A stretch of 64,000 nucleotides of DNA from Asticcacaulis sp. ZE23SCel15 (GTDB taxonomy: Bacteria > Pseudomonadota > Alphaproteobacteria > Caulobacterales > Caulobacteraceae). The stretch spans positions 1,163,001 to 1,227,000 of the forward strand of contig NZ_CP130044.1 of the NCBI RefSeq assembly GCF_030505395.1, written 5' to 3'. Below are positions 6,908 through 16,491 of the stretch, piece by piece; positions within the stretch are counted from its first letter, which is position 1, and each line of letters starts with the position of its first letter. Under the pieces are notes generated by a model. That model had not been told where the DNA came from. It did not search any database and saw only the letters and a list, made by a program, of their open reading frames with translations. Position numbers and translations under genes: made by a program.

Positions 6908-9730
6908 CTAACGTGCGAGCGAGGCCCGCGCCTTGGCCAGCACTTTTCCAGTCTGTTTAAGCTCCGGATCAAGTACTTTCAGCAGTTCTTTTTTAAGCAG
7001 GGATTTCTGGCTCTTATTCAGGTGGGCATGATCGTCATTGGCCGGATTGACGTAGAACGCATCGACCGCGCGTTCCCCGTAACAATCGATATGGGCCGAC
7101 GCGATATTGAGCTTGGCCTGACTTAAAGCGTCGACGATATCCGCCAAAAGCCCGGAGCGGTCACGACCGGACACTTCGATAATGGTGGCGTGATTGCAGC
7201 TATCGTCGTCAAACACCACGGTCGGCGCAATCGCAAACGCGGCCATGCGCGCCGCCAGCGGCTTACGACCCATCTCCAACGGTTTGGCTCCGCCGACTGC
7301 CGCCTTTTCAAGCGCGCTCTGGGCCAGTTTCAGGTTGCGTTCGGTATCGTGGCCATAGGGCAGGCCCTGAATATCCTGAACGTAGAAAATATCGAGCGCC
7401 AGTCCGCTCTTAGACGTGAAAACCTGCGCGCCGACGACATTGGCCCCTAAATTCGCCAGCGCCCGCGACAGATCGGCAAACAATCCGGGCCGATCCTTGG
7501 CGGCCACAGACAGCGCCGTAGCATTGCGCTTGGGGTCGACATAGGCCAGAGCCGACGGATGGCCGGCGTCAGCGGAGCGCGCCAGCACGGCATGATCCAG
7601 AACTTCGCTTTCGCTGAAGGCGACCACATAGGAATCTTCCATCGTGGCCAGCCAGTCGCGGATATCCGGCTTTTGAGCCATCAGATGGCTGCGAGCGGCC
7701 TCAGAGCGTTCGCGGATATTCTCACGCGCAAAGCCCGCCGCATCAGCTTCACGGCCACCGCGGAAGACGGCCTCAGTCGCGTGCAGCAGATCGCGCATCA
7801 ACTGGCCTTTCCAGCCGTTCCATACACCGGGACCGACCGCGCGGATATCGGCCACGGTTAGCACCAGCAGCAGCCGCAGACGCTCCGGCGTCTCAACTAT
7901 ACGCGCAAAGGCGGCAATGGTTTCAGGGTCGGACACATCGCGTTTTTGCGCGAAATCCGACAGCACCAGATGATTGCGCACCAGCCACGCCACCTGATCG
8001 ATCTGCCAGTCCTTGAGGCCCAGCCGTTCGCACGCCTTACGCGCCGCCCGTTCGCCGCCGATTTCCTGCCCGTCTTCGCCGCCCTTACCGACATCATGCA
8101 GCAGCATAGCCAGATACAGCGTCTCTTTGTCCGCCAGATGCGGCAGAATCGATGACGACAGCGGATGATCTTCGGTATAGCGGCCGGTTTCGATATCGCG
8201 GATGATGCCGATGGCGCGCAGGGTATGATCATCGACCGTATAGGCGTGATACATGTTGAACTGGGTCTGGGCGACGATATGGCCGAACTCAGGGATATAG
8301 CGGCCCAGCAATCCGGTCTCGGTCATCAGGGACAAGGTGCGGTACGGGTTTTTGCCACGCACTAAGATATCAAGAAACAGCTTGGCGGACTTGGGGTCGC
8401 GCCGCAGGGCCGGATTGATTAGCTTTAGATTGCGGTTAATGGCGGTAAAGGCATCCGGATGCAGGTCAAGCTCCAGCCGGTCGGCCATTTTGAACAGCGA
8501 AAACATGGCTTCGGGCGACTTGATGAAGATGTCGGGCGACTGCACGCTTAAGCGGCCCGCGTCGATGATAAAGCCCGGATGGTCGGGCTTGGCTAGCGAC
8601 ATGATCGACGACTGGATCATGTAGCTGAGCTTGCGCAAAGGCTTGGTCTGCTGGGCCTCAAGCTTGGTGCAGAAGATGCGGGTCAGCGCGCCCACTTCCT
8701 TGGTGACCACGAAATATCTGCGCATGAAGCGCTCAACGGCGGGTTCGCCGTTTTTGTCGATATAGCCCATGCGCTGGGCGATTTCGGGCTGGACATCAAA
8801 CCCAAGCCGGTCATCGCCCCGTCCGGAAATGATGTGCAGCAGGATGCGCACCTTCCACAAGAACTCAAAGGCCGCGAGAAATGTGGTGCGTTCCTTATCG
8901 GTCAGGATGGTTTCCAGCGCGAACCAGCCTTTATTGACCGGCGACGGCGTGGTGCCGGCCAGAAACTTGGCCAGCCAGAACAGGGTATGCAGATCGCGCA
9001 GGCCGCCCTTGCCCTCTTTGACATTGGGCTCAACCACGTAGCGAGCGTCGCCGAGCTTGGCATGGCGGGTGTCGCGTTCATCCAGTTTGGCGGCAATGAA
9101 GGCATAGGCGCCGTTACGGATAACATCGGAGGCCAGCTTGTCTTTGAGGTTTTGCACCAGATCAAGATCACCGGCGATGGGCCGGAATTCCAGCACGGCG
9201 GTCAGGATCGTGTGATCGTCCCTGGCATATTTTAGGGTTTCATCGACCGTGCGTGAGGCGTGACCGACCTTGAAGCCCAGATCCCACAGGCTGTAGAGAA
9301 TGAATTCGATCACGCTTTCTGAGTGCGGCGTTTCGCGCCAAGCCCGCAGAAACAGAAGATCGATATCGGAATAGGGCGCAAGTTCTCCCCGTCCGTAACC
9401 ACCCACGGCGACCAGCGACAGCCGCTCACCCTCGGTCGGATTGCGGGCGCGGTAGACGTGGGTCAGGGTAAAGTCCCACAGCGCGCTGATGATTTCATCG
9501 GCACATTTCGCCACGGCGCGGGCGGTCGACAGCCCGCCTTTTTCATGGTCGATATTGGCCAAAATGCTTTCGCGGCCCTGATCCCAGGCTTCTTTCAGGA
9601 TCGCAATCGCCCGCCGCCTGAGATCATAGACGTCGCCCGTCGAGTCCTCATAGGCCTGCGTCAGTTTTTGACGCAGGAGCTGTCCGTTGATGCGGAACTG
9701 GTAAGGATGCGGGTGGGTATGGGTCAACAT
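6908..9730 (-). CDS. glnD: PII uridylyltransferase/uridylyl-removing enzyme
   Basis: GlnD senses glutamine and uridylylates or deuridylylates PII proteins, controlling nitrogen metabolism. The 940-residue protein shows the whole architecture: nucleotidyltransferase motif GGYGRGELAPYSDIDLL at about residue 109, an HD domain (LLHDVGKGGEDG) at about 540 for the removing activity, and two C-terminal ACT domains at about 738-800 (KDRPGLFADLSRALA) and 848-915 (RDRSGLLADIVDALS). It lies 49 bases downstream of mutS on the same strand and is probably co-transcribed with it. The start MLTHTHPHPYQF is the only in-frame start near the usual length. Confidence 0.97.
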   Translation of the reverse strand: MLTHTHPHPYQFRINGQLLRQKLTQAYEDSTGDVYDLRRRAIAILKEAWDQGRESILANIDHEKGGLSTARAVAKCADEIISALWDFTLTHVYRARNPTEGERLSLVAVGGYGRGELAPYSDIDLLFLRAWRETPHSESVIEFILYSLWDLGFKVGHASRTVDETLKYARDDHTILTAVLEFRPIAGDLDLVQNLKDKLASDVIRNGAYAFIAAKLDERDTRHAKLGDARYVVEPNVKEGKGGLRDLHTLFWLAKFLAGTTPSPVNKGWFALETILTDKERTTFLAAFEFLWKVRILLHIISGRGDDRLGFDVQPEIAQRMGYIDKNGEPAVERFMRRYFVVTKEVGALTRIFCTKLEAQQTKPLRKLSYMIQSSIMSLAKPDHPGFIIDAGRLSVQSPDIFIKSPEAMFSLFKMADRLELDLHPDAFTAINRNLKLINPALRRDPKSAKLFLDILVRGKNPYRTLSLMTETGLLGRYIPEFGHIVAQTQFNMYHAYTVDDHTLRAIGIIRDIETGRYTEDHPLSSSILPHLADKETLYLAMLLHDVGKGGEDGQEIGGERAARKACERLGLKDWQIDQVAWLVRNHLVLSDFAQKRDVSDPETIAAFARIVETPERLRLLLVLTVADIRAVGPGVWNGWKGQLMRDLLHATEAVFRGGREADAAGFARENIRERSEAARSHLMAQKPDIRDWLATMEDSYVVAFSESEVLDHAVLARSADAGHPSALAYVDPKRNATALSVAAKDRPGLFADLSRALANLGANVVGAQVFTSKSGLALDIFYVQDIQGLPYGHDTERNLKLAQSALEKAAVGGAKPLEMGRKPLAARMAAFAIAPTVVFDDDSCNHATIIEVSGRDRSGLLADIVDALSQAKLNIASAHIDCYGERAVDAFYVNPANDDHAHLNKSQKSLLKKELLKVLDPELKQTGKVLAKARASLAR

Positions 9731-9779
9731 GAACTACAGGTGGTTATGCCAAGGATGTTTGGCAACGTGATTTGGCAAC

Positions 9780-12515
9780 TTAAACATCGATCTTAACCAG
9801 ATTCCGTAAACGATAGATGACCTCTAAGGCTTCTCTGGGGCTTAAATCATCAGGGTTTAGCGCTAACAGGGCTTTTTCGGCTTCGGATTGTTGTTGCGGT
9901 GCAACATTTTTGACCGACTCCGGCTGGAGGCTGGCAAATAGCGGCAGGTCATCCAGCTTAAGCCGCGTGGCGTTTTCTGACTTTAACCGTTCCAAAATAT
10001 CGCGCGCACGGGCGACGACACGGGGCGGCATACCCGCCAGTTTGGCAACCTGCACGCCATAAGAGCGATCCGCCGCGCCCTTTTTGGCTTCGTGCAGGAA
10101 GATCAGATCGCCATTGTGCTCTTTGGCGGTCAGGGAGATATTCTCACACGCCGACAGCAGTTGCTCCAGCTTTGACATCTCATGATAGTGGGTGGCAAAC
10201 AGGGCGCGGCACTGAATAGTTTCATGCAGGTTTTCGGCGGAGGCCCACGCAATCGCCAGTCCGTCAAAGGTCGCCGTGCCACGCCCGATTTCATCCAGAA
10301 TAACGAATGAGCGATCCGTCGCCTGACTGAGGATCGCCGCCGTTTCGACCATTTCCATCATGAAGGTCGACCGCCCCTGCGCCAGATCATCCCCGGCGCC
10401 TACGCGGCTGAAAAGGCGGTCAACCACCCCCAGCTTAAGCGAGGTCGCTGGCACATAAAGGCCCGCCTGCGCCATAATGATCAGGATGGCGTTCTGGCGC
10501 AGAAAGGTCGATTTACCGGCCATGTTCGGGCCGGTGACCAGCGACAGGCGCGCCCCGGCTTGCCCCGACGCATCAAGGCAGCAGTCATTGGGTGTGAACG
10601 GCTTGCCCTCAGCGCGCAGTGCCTGCACCACGACCGGGTGTTTAGCCCCCTTGGCTTCAAACAGCGGGCCATCGAAAATAACCGGGCGGGTGGCCTCATG
10701 ATCTTCGGCCCATTCGGCGGCAGCGCAGGCGACATCGAGCGCACAGACCGCGTCGAACATCTGCTGCAATTCGTGGGTCAGATGGCGCACCTCTTCGCGC
10801 AGATCCTCGAAAATGGCCAGTTCCAGTGTCAGGGCATCGGAGGCCGCGCGCTGAATCCGGCTATCGAGATCGATCAGTTCGGTAGTCGAATAGCGCACCT
10901 GATTGGCAAGGGTCTGGCGATGGATAAAGTGCGCAGCATTGGGTAACGTGGCAATGCCTTCGGCCTGTTTCGCTGACAGCTCGATAAAGTAGCCGAGCAC
11001 GCCATTATATTTGATCTTGAGCGGCAGGCTGGTCTCCATCTGTAACTGGGCTTCCAGTTGCAGAATGACCTGACGGCTGTCGTTCCTTAAATTGATCGCC
11101 GCGTTGAGATTGGCGTTATAGTTCGGACGGATAAAGCCGCCGTCGCGCGCCATAAGCGGCGGCTCATCGACCAGCGCCTGACCTAAGCGGTAGTTCAACG
11201 CCTCAACGGCTTCGGAGGCGGTAAGCGACGTAATCTGGGCCATGATCTCAGCCGGATGGGTATCGAGCGCCGAGCTATCGCGGTCCGCCGATTGCAACAG
11301 ATTGATCAGCCCGCCCGCATGGCTGAGGCAGTCCTTGATGACCTTAAGGTCACGCGGGCCACCGCGACCAAGACCGAGCCGCGACAGGGCGCGCGCCATA
11401 TCCGGCAGACCGCGCAAGGTATGGCGAACCTCCTGACGCAAACCTCTACGCTCAATCAGCCATTCGACCGCATCAAGGCGGGCATTGATCGCAAGCGGAT
11501 CAATCAGCGGCCGCGCCAGCCGTGCCGACAACAGGCGCGAACCGCCCGACGTCATGGTGCGGTCGATGGCGGCAATTAACGAGCCTTCGCGGCCCCCACG
11601 CTGAGCCCGGTCGATTTCCAGAGAGGCGCGGGTTGACGGATCAATGGCCAGAAAGGTCTGGGCCCCCAGCCTTCGCGGCGCTTTGAGCACCGGCAGCTTA
11701 CCGGCCTGCGTGACATCGATATAGGCGGCAATCAGGCCAAGCGCCGACACCTCCGCTGGACTGAACGCGCCAAAACCATCAAGGGTTTCAACCCCGTAAA
11801 GCCGCTTAAGCCGCGTCAAACCGGCGGCTGGATCGGACAAGGCCGCAGCTTGAGGCTGAATGACGCCGCCCAGAACCTTGACCAGCCCATAAACGGCCTC
11901 ATCGCCCAGCAGGCGGTCGGCCACCAGAGTCTCGGACGGTCTAAGCGCCGACAGGTGCGACCCCAGACTTTCCGGTGTGACCTCAAGACATTCGACGTCT
12001 CCGGTCGACAGCTCAACACAGGCCAGCGCCATAACCCCGGCCCGCGCAGATATGGCCACCAGCCGGTTAGCGCCGCCGGCCTCCAGCAAACTGTCTTCGG
12101 TCAGGGTGCCGGGGGTGACGATGCGCACAATCCCGCGTTTGACGACCGATTTTGAGCCGCGTTTCTTGGCCTCAGCCGGGTCTTCGAGTTGATCGCAGAC
12201 GGCGACCCTGAATCCGGCGCGGATTAACTTGGCTATATAGGCTTCGGCGGCATGGGCAGGCACCCCGGCCATAGGGATGTCTTCGCCCTGATATTTCCCG
12301 CGTTTGGTCAGCGCCAACCCCAACGCGGCGGCGGCCTTTACGGCATCATCAAAGAACACCTCATAGAAATCGCCCATGCGGAAAAACAGCAGCGCATCGG
12401 GTTGAGACGCCTTGGTTTCAATATATTGCGCGATAACGGGCGTCGCACCTTCTAAGCGCGCCGCCAACTCATCAGGGGTTATGTCGGGGGTCGAAAACGA
12501 AGCATTCATGTTCAT
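9780..12515 (-). CDS. mutS: DNA mismatch repair protein MutS
   Basis: MutS recognises base mismatches and small loops and recruits MutL. The 911-residue protein has the mismatch-reading F50-x-E52 in GDFYEVFF, the Walker A loop GPNMAGKSTF at about residue 661, Walker B (FVILDEIGRGT) near 735 and the conserved ATHYHEM near 770. Length and domain order are normal. Upstream is a 237-base region shared with the divergent malic enzyme gene. glnD follows on the same strand, an order common in alphaproteobacteria. Confidence 0.98.
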   Translation of the reverse strand: MNMNASFSTPDITPDELAARLEGATPVIAQYIETKASQPDALLFFRMGDFYEVFFDDAVKAAAALGLALTKRGKYQGEDIPMAGVPAHAAEAYIAKLIRAGFRVAVCDQLEDPAEAKKRGSKSVVKRGIVRIVTPGTLTEDSLLEAGGANRLVAISARAGVMALACVELSTGDVECLEVTPESLGSHLSALRPSETLVADRLLGDEAVYGLVKVLGGVIQPQAAALSDPAAGLTRLKRLYGVETLDGFGAFSPAEVSALGLIAAYIDVTQAGKLPVLKAPRRLGAQTFLAIDPSTRASLEIDRAQRGGREGSLIAAIDRTMTSGGSRLLSARLARPLIDPLAINARLDAVEWLIERRGLRQEVRHTLRGLPDMARALSRLGLGRGGPRDLKVIKDCLSHAGGLINLLQSADRDSSALDTHPAEIMAQITSLTASEAVEALNYRLGQALVDEPPLMARDGGFIRPNYNANLNAAINLRNDSRQVILQLEAQLQMETSLPLKIKYNGVLGYFIELSAKQAEGIATLPNAAHFIHRQTLANQVRYSTTELIDLDSRIQRAASDALTLELAIFEDLREEVRHLTHELQQMFDAVCALDVACAAAEWAEDHEATRPVIFDGPLFEAKGAKHPVVVQALRAEGKPFTPNDCCLDASGQAGARLSLVTGPNMAGKSTFLRQNAILIIMAQAGLYVPATSLKLGVVDRLFSRVGAGDDLAQGRSTFMMEMVETAAILSQATDRSFVILDEIGRGTATFDGLAIAWASAENLHETIQCRALFATHYHEMSKLEQLLSACENISLTAKEHNGDLIFLHEAKKGAADRSYGVQVAKLAGMPPRVVARARDILERLKSENATRLKLDDLPLFASLQPESVKNVAPQQQSEAEKALLALNPDDLSPREALEVIYRLRNLVKIDV

Positions 12516-12645
12516 AACTTAAACACTGTTAACCTTTGTGCCTAGCTATTTAGCGGTTCATTACACAGTCATTTTTCAAAGCCTTAGTTGACGTGAGGGT
12601 AAGTGTGCGGCGCCTGCGAAACAAACGCATATTTTAAGTGAAGTT

Positions 12646-12657
12646 TTGTGCGCACAA
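12646..12657. promoter_or_regulatory. Palindrome TTGTGCGCACAA upstream of maeB
   Basis: A perfect 12-base palindrome, followed by AT, lies 95 bases upstream of the malic enzyme start in the mutS/maeB divergent region. The same 14 bases (TTGTGCGCACAAAT) recur at 53536-53549, upstream of the TonB receptor of the sugar locus. This suggests one regulator acting on both. The regulator is not identified. Confidence 0.45.
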
Positions 12658-12752
12658 ATTTTAGTCGCCTTTGTCGTTAAGGTGTTGATATAAAGCCCGT
12701 AAAATAAAAATCACCGGGAATTTATAATATAAAAGGCCGAATTGAGTATCTC

Positions 12753-15035
12753 ATGCCAATTGAAAAACAAACCTTCAGTGATGAAGAAGCGCTAAACCTT
12801 CACCAATTTCCGCAACCGGGCAAGATTGCCCTGATGGCCACCAAGCCCATGGCGACGCAGCGCGATCTGGCGCTGGCCTATTCGCCGGGCGTGGCCGTGC
12901 CGGTGCGCAAAATTGCTGAAAACCCGGACCTTGCCTACGACTATACCGCCAAAGGGAACATGGTGGCGGTGATATCGAACGGCACCGCTATTCTGGGGCT
13001 GGGCAATCTGGGGGCGCTGGCCTCAAAGCCGGTCATGGAAGGCAAGTCGGTGCTGTTTAAGCGCTTTGCTGATATCGACAGCTTCGATATCGAAGTGACG
13101 ACGCAGGACCCGGATGAATTCATCACCGTGGTGAAAAACATCACGCCAGCGTTCGGCGGTATCAATCTTGAAGACATCAAGTCGCCGGAATGTTTCATCA
13201 TCGAGTCCGCTTTGCAGGACATGGCCGATATTCCGGTGTTCCACGATGACCAGCATGGCACGGCCATTATCGCCGCCGCCGGTTTGATCAACGCGCTTGA
13301 GGTCACCGGCAAACGCTTTGAAGACGTTAAGGTGGTGCTGTGTGGTGCCGGAGCGGCGGGGCTGTCATCGCTGGGCCTGATCAAGGCGATGGGGGTGAAG
13401 CCTGAGAACACCACGGTTGTTGATATCCACGGGGTCGTTTTTAAGGGCCGCGCCATTGATATGGACCAATGGAAGTCGGTCCATGCCACCGACACACCAA
13501 AACGGACTTTGGCTGAGGCTATGGTCGGGGCGGATGTATTCTTAGGGCTGTCGGCCAAGGGCGTGCTGACGCCGGAAATGGTTGCGACCATGGCCCCTCA
13601 GCCGATTATTTTTGCCATGGCCAACCCCGATCCGGAAATCACCCCTGAAGACGTAGCTAAGGTCAGGTCTGACGCCATTGTCGCCACGGGCAGGTCGGAC
13701 TATCCCAATCAGGTCAATAACGTCCTGGGTTTCCCCTACATCTTCCGCGGGGCGCTCGATGTCCGGGCCCGCCGTGTGAACCATGAAATGAAGATCGCCT
13801 GCGCTCAGGCTCTGGCCCAACTGGCGCGCGAAGATGTGCCGGACGAAGTGGCCGCCGCCTATCAGGGCCGCCATCTGAAATTCGGGCGTGATTACATCAT
13901 TCCATCGCCGTTTGACCCGCGCCTGATTTGGTATGTCCCACCGTTTGTGGCTCAGGCCGCGATGGATACCGGTGTGGCCCGCAAGCCAATTGAGGACATG
14001 GAAGCCTACCGCAAGGAACTGGCCCAGCGCCTCGATCCGTCGGCAGGCTTCCTGCAAAACATTACGGCCTCGGTGCGGTCGCGTCCCTCTAAGCGCATCG
14101 TGTTTGCCGAAGGCGAAGACATTCGCGTTATCCGCGCCGCCCATGCCTTTAAGGCGCAAGGGCTCGGCACGCCCATCCTGTGTGGCCGTGAAAGCCTTGT
14201 CCATGAGAGCATGCGCAAAGCGGGTCTTAATCCGGACGAAGAGAATATTGAAATTATCAATGCCCGCCTGACTGACCGGCGCGACGCCTATGCGCAGCTT
14301 TTGTATTCCCGCCTGCAACGCAAGGGCTACCTGAAGCGCGATGTGGAGCGTCTGATCAACCTCGACCGTAACTCGTTTGCCGCCGCCATGCTGATTTCCG
14401 GCCACGCCGACGGCATGGTGACGGGCCTGACGCGCTCCTTCGATCAGGCCTTTGAGGACGTTCTGCGCGTGGTCGATCCGGCACCGGGCGGACGTGTCAT
14501 GGGCATGTCGATCATCCTCGCTAAGGGCAAGACGGTGTTTATCGCCGACACAACCGTGGCCGAACTGCCGACCCCGGAAGAGCTTGGGGATATCGCAATC
14601 GAAGCGGCTATGGCGGTGCGCCGGATGGGCCACACCCCGCGCGTGGCCTTCATGAGCTACACCACTTTTGGCAACCCGGCGGGTGAGCGCGGGGAGCGCG
14701 TCGCCCGCGCCGTTGAACTGCTCGAAAAACGCGGCGTTGATTTCGAGTTCGAAGGCGATATGCCGCCTGACGTGGCGCTCAATCCCGATACCTGGGCCAA
14801 CTATCCGTTCCAGCGCCTGACGGCTCCGGCCAATGTGCTGATCATGCCGGCCATTCAGTCGGCCTCTATCGGCACCAAGCTGATCGAGGCTTTGGGTGGG
14901 GCAACCGTTGTTGGGCCATTGTTGCTGGGTCTGTCCAAGCCGGTGCAAATCTGTCAGTTATCGGATTCGGTCTCGAAAATCCTGACCATGGCGACCTTTG
15001 CCGCCTATGATGTGCGCGCCGATATCGGCGGGTAA
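12753..15035 (+). CDS. maeB: NADP-dependent malic enzyme, MaeB type
   Basis: MaeB decarboxylates malate to pyruvate and makes NADPH. The 760-residue protein has an N-terminal malic enzyme domain (about residues 1-425; the segments YSPGVAVPV, FHDDQHGTA and the NAD(P)-binding CGAGAAGLSS are present) and a C-terminal phosphotransacetylase-like domain (about 440-755). The second domain is usually regulatory, binding acetyl-CoA, rather than catalytic. Length is normal for the fused alphaproteobacterial form. It is monocistronic, with its own promoter region divergent from mutS and a bidirectional hairpin downstream shared with the next gene. Confidence 0.96.
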   Translation: MPIEKQTFSDEEALNLHQFPQPGKIALMATKPMATQRDLALAYSPGVAVPVRKIAENPDLAYDYTAKGNMVAVISNGTAILGLGNLGALASKPVMEGKSVLFKRFADIDSFDIEVTTQDPDEFITVVKNITPAFGGINLEDIKSPECFIIESALQDMADIPVFHDDQHGTAIIAAAGLINALEVTGKRFEDVKVVLCGAGAAGLSSLGLIKAMGVKPENTTVVDIHGVVFKGRAIDMDQWKSVHATDTPKRTLAEAMVGADVFLGLSAKGVLTPEMVATMAPQPIIFAMANPDPEITPEDVAKVRSDAIVATGRSDYPNQVNNVLGFPYIFRGALDVRARRVNHEMKIACAQALAQLAREDVPDEVAAAYQGRHLKFGRDYIIPSPFDPRLIWYVPPFVAQAAMDTGVARKPIEDMEAYRKELAQRLDPSAGFLQNITASVRSRPSKRIVFAEGEDIRVIRAAHAFKAQGLGTPILCGRESLVHESMRKAGLNPDEENIEIINARLTDRRDAYAQLLYSRLQRKGYLKRDVERLINLDRNSFAAAMLISGHADGMVTGLTRSFDQAFEDVLRVVDPAPGGRVMGMSIILAKGKTVFIADTTVAELPTPEELGDIAIEAAMAVRRMGHTPRVAFMSYTTFGNPAGERGERVARAVELLEKRGVDFEFEGDMPPDVALNPDTWANYPFQRLTAPANVLIMPAIQSASIGTKLIEALGGATVVGPLLLGLSKPVQICQLSDSVSKILTMATFAAYDVRADIGG

Positions 15036-15055
15036 TAAGCCTCAAAAGAGCTTAA

Positions 15056-15088
15056 GGCCTCCCGAGTCTAAAAAGGACTCAGGAGGCC
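15056..15088. terminator. Bidirectional terminator between maeB and permease
   Basis: GGCCTCCCGAGTC (15056-15068) pairs with GACTCAGGAGGCC (15076-15088) with one mismatch. The hairpin lies between the convergent maeB and MFS genes and contains the TGA stop codon of the minus-strand gene (15079-15081). T-rich sequence is sparse on either side, so efficiency is uncertain. Confidence 0.7.
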
Positions 15089-16428
15089 GTTTGCATCAGC
15101 TTTTTACGGGCAATGTGGTTCAGGATCAGACACAGGACAAATGCCGGTATGCCGACGGCGGCAGTGCCGGCAAAAAAGATTGCATAGGCGTTAAGCGGTG
15201 CGTGCCCAATTTGAAGGGTTTCCACGACCTGTCCGCTGAATCCCTTTAGCAATTTGCCGAGCAGTGCATAAAATGAACTTAACAGCGCGTATTGTGTGGC
15301 CGTATAGCCAATGCTGGTTAGGCTGGACATGTAAGCAACCAGGGCGGCCCCGGCAAACCCTTCGCTGAAATTCTCGATAAACAGGGTGACGAAAAACAAA
15401 CCCCCACCTTGAGGCCCGTAAAAGGCCAGCGCTGTATAGGCCAGATTTGATCCTGGTCCAAGAATAGCCCCTAACAGCAAGGTACGCCCAAACCCAAGCC
15501 GCAGCGCGCACAGTCCCGCCGCGGCTATACCAATCAAGGTGCCCACCAGCCCGAACGATAATCGTGCTGAGCCAATGGCTTCTTTGGTAATCCCCAAATC
15601 GACATAGAATGGCCCAACCATCGGTCCCATAACAAAATCCGGCAGACGGTAAAAGCTGATCGCCGCCAGCATCAATAAGGCCATAGTTTTGTGGGTTTTC
15701 AAAAAGACTATGAATGGCCCGACTATGGCGTCAAGTAATCCTTTAATCCCACGTGCGGTGGGGGCAGCCGCAATGGCGACCTGGCTTAAGGGTTCACGCG
15801 CTAAAAAGGTTGCCAGCAAAGCAAGGCCCATCAGGGCCCCGAACAAACCGTAAGCGCCGTTCCAGCCTATACCGGCTGCGACAAACAAGATGAGTGAGTT
15901 TGCGGCTAATATGGCAAAGCGATAGCCGAGTTGAAACGCTGATGTCAGCAAGCCCAGATCATCGCTATCTTCAGCCGTTTCAATGCGCCACGCATCGACG
16001 ACGATGTCCTGAGTGGCGGAAGCAAAGGCGACGACAAGGGCCGTGGCCCCTAAAACTATGAGATTGCCCGGGCCGACTATGGCCATAGCCACTAAGGCCA
16101 TGCCTGTGAGTATTTGAGCCAGAGCCATCCAGCTTCGTCTGCGTCCTAACTTAGCAAAGATAGGCGCATCGACTTTGTCGATCACGGGTGCCCATAAGAA
16201 CTTAAAAGAATAGGCTAAACCCACCCATGACAAAAAACCGATCATGGCCAAGGTCACATTATATTCGCGTAACCACAGACCCAGTGTATTACCGGTAAGC
16301 AAAAACGGCAGGCCTGAGCCAAAACCCAGAGCCAGTGTTAACAGCACCTTGGGTTGCTTAAGCGATAATATGACGGCTCGTGCGCCAGTAGGGCGTGGAG
16401 CTACCTTTTGTGATGTGGCATCAGTCAT
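15079..16428 (-). CDS. AmpG-type MFS permease
   Basis: This inner-membrane transporter has about 12 to 14 hydrophobic segments and the AmpG-family head (LALGFGSGLPFLLTGNTLG, then LWLREYNVTLAMIG). AmpG proteins import muropeptides for cell-wall recycling; some alphaproteobacterial relatives have other substrates, so the specificity is inferred. The start chosen is the ATG at 16428, preceded by AAGGA with a 5-base spacer. The longer frame would begin with TTG at 16455 with no SD sequence. The product is 449 residues. No other cell-wall recycling genes are adjacent. The stop lies inside the shared terminator hairpin. Confidence 0.8.
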   Translation of the reverse strand: MTDATSQKVAPRPTGARAVILSLKQPKVLLTLALGFGSGLPFLLTGNTLGLWLREYNVTLAMIGFLSWVGLAYSFKFLWAPVIDKVDAPIFAKLGRRRSWMALAQILTGMALVAMAIVGPGNLIVLGATALVVAFASATQDIVVDAWRIETAEDSDDLGLLTSAFQLGYRFAILAANSLILFVAAGIGWNGAYGLFGALMGLALLATFLAREPLSQVAIAAAPTARGIKGLLDAIVGPFIVFLKTHKTMALLMLAAISFYRLPDFVMGPMVGPFYVDLGITKEAIGSARLSFGLVGTLIGIAAAGLCALRLGFGRTLLLGAILGPGSNLAYTALAFYGPQGGGLFFVTLFIENFSEGFAGAALVAYMSSLTSIGYTATQYALLSSFYALLGKLLKGFSGQVVETLQIGHAPLNAYAIFFAGTAAVGIPAFVLCLILNHIARKKLMQTAS

Positions 16429-16491
16429 AAGCATCCTTGCGGTAAATAATCGCAAGAATTTGGTAACGCGAAACCGGATGGGGATAAAGCC

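Noticed and set aside
12520-12536. CtrA-type box upstream of mutS
   Set aside because: TTAA elements are separated by 6 bases instead of 7, and mutS is not an expected target.
13542-14948. Long open frame on the minus strand opposite maeB
   Set aside because: It is a frame shadow of a strongly biased GC-rich gene: no SD sequence, no recognisable family and composition typical of antisense translation.
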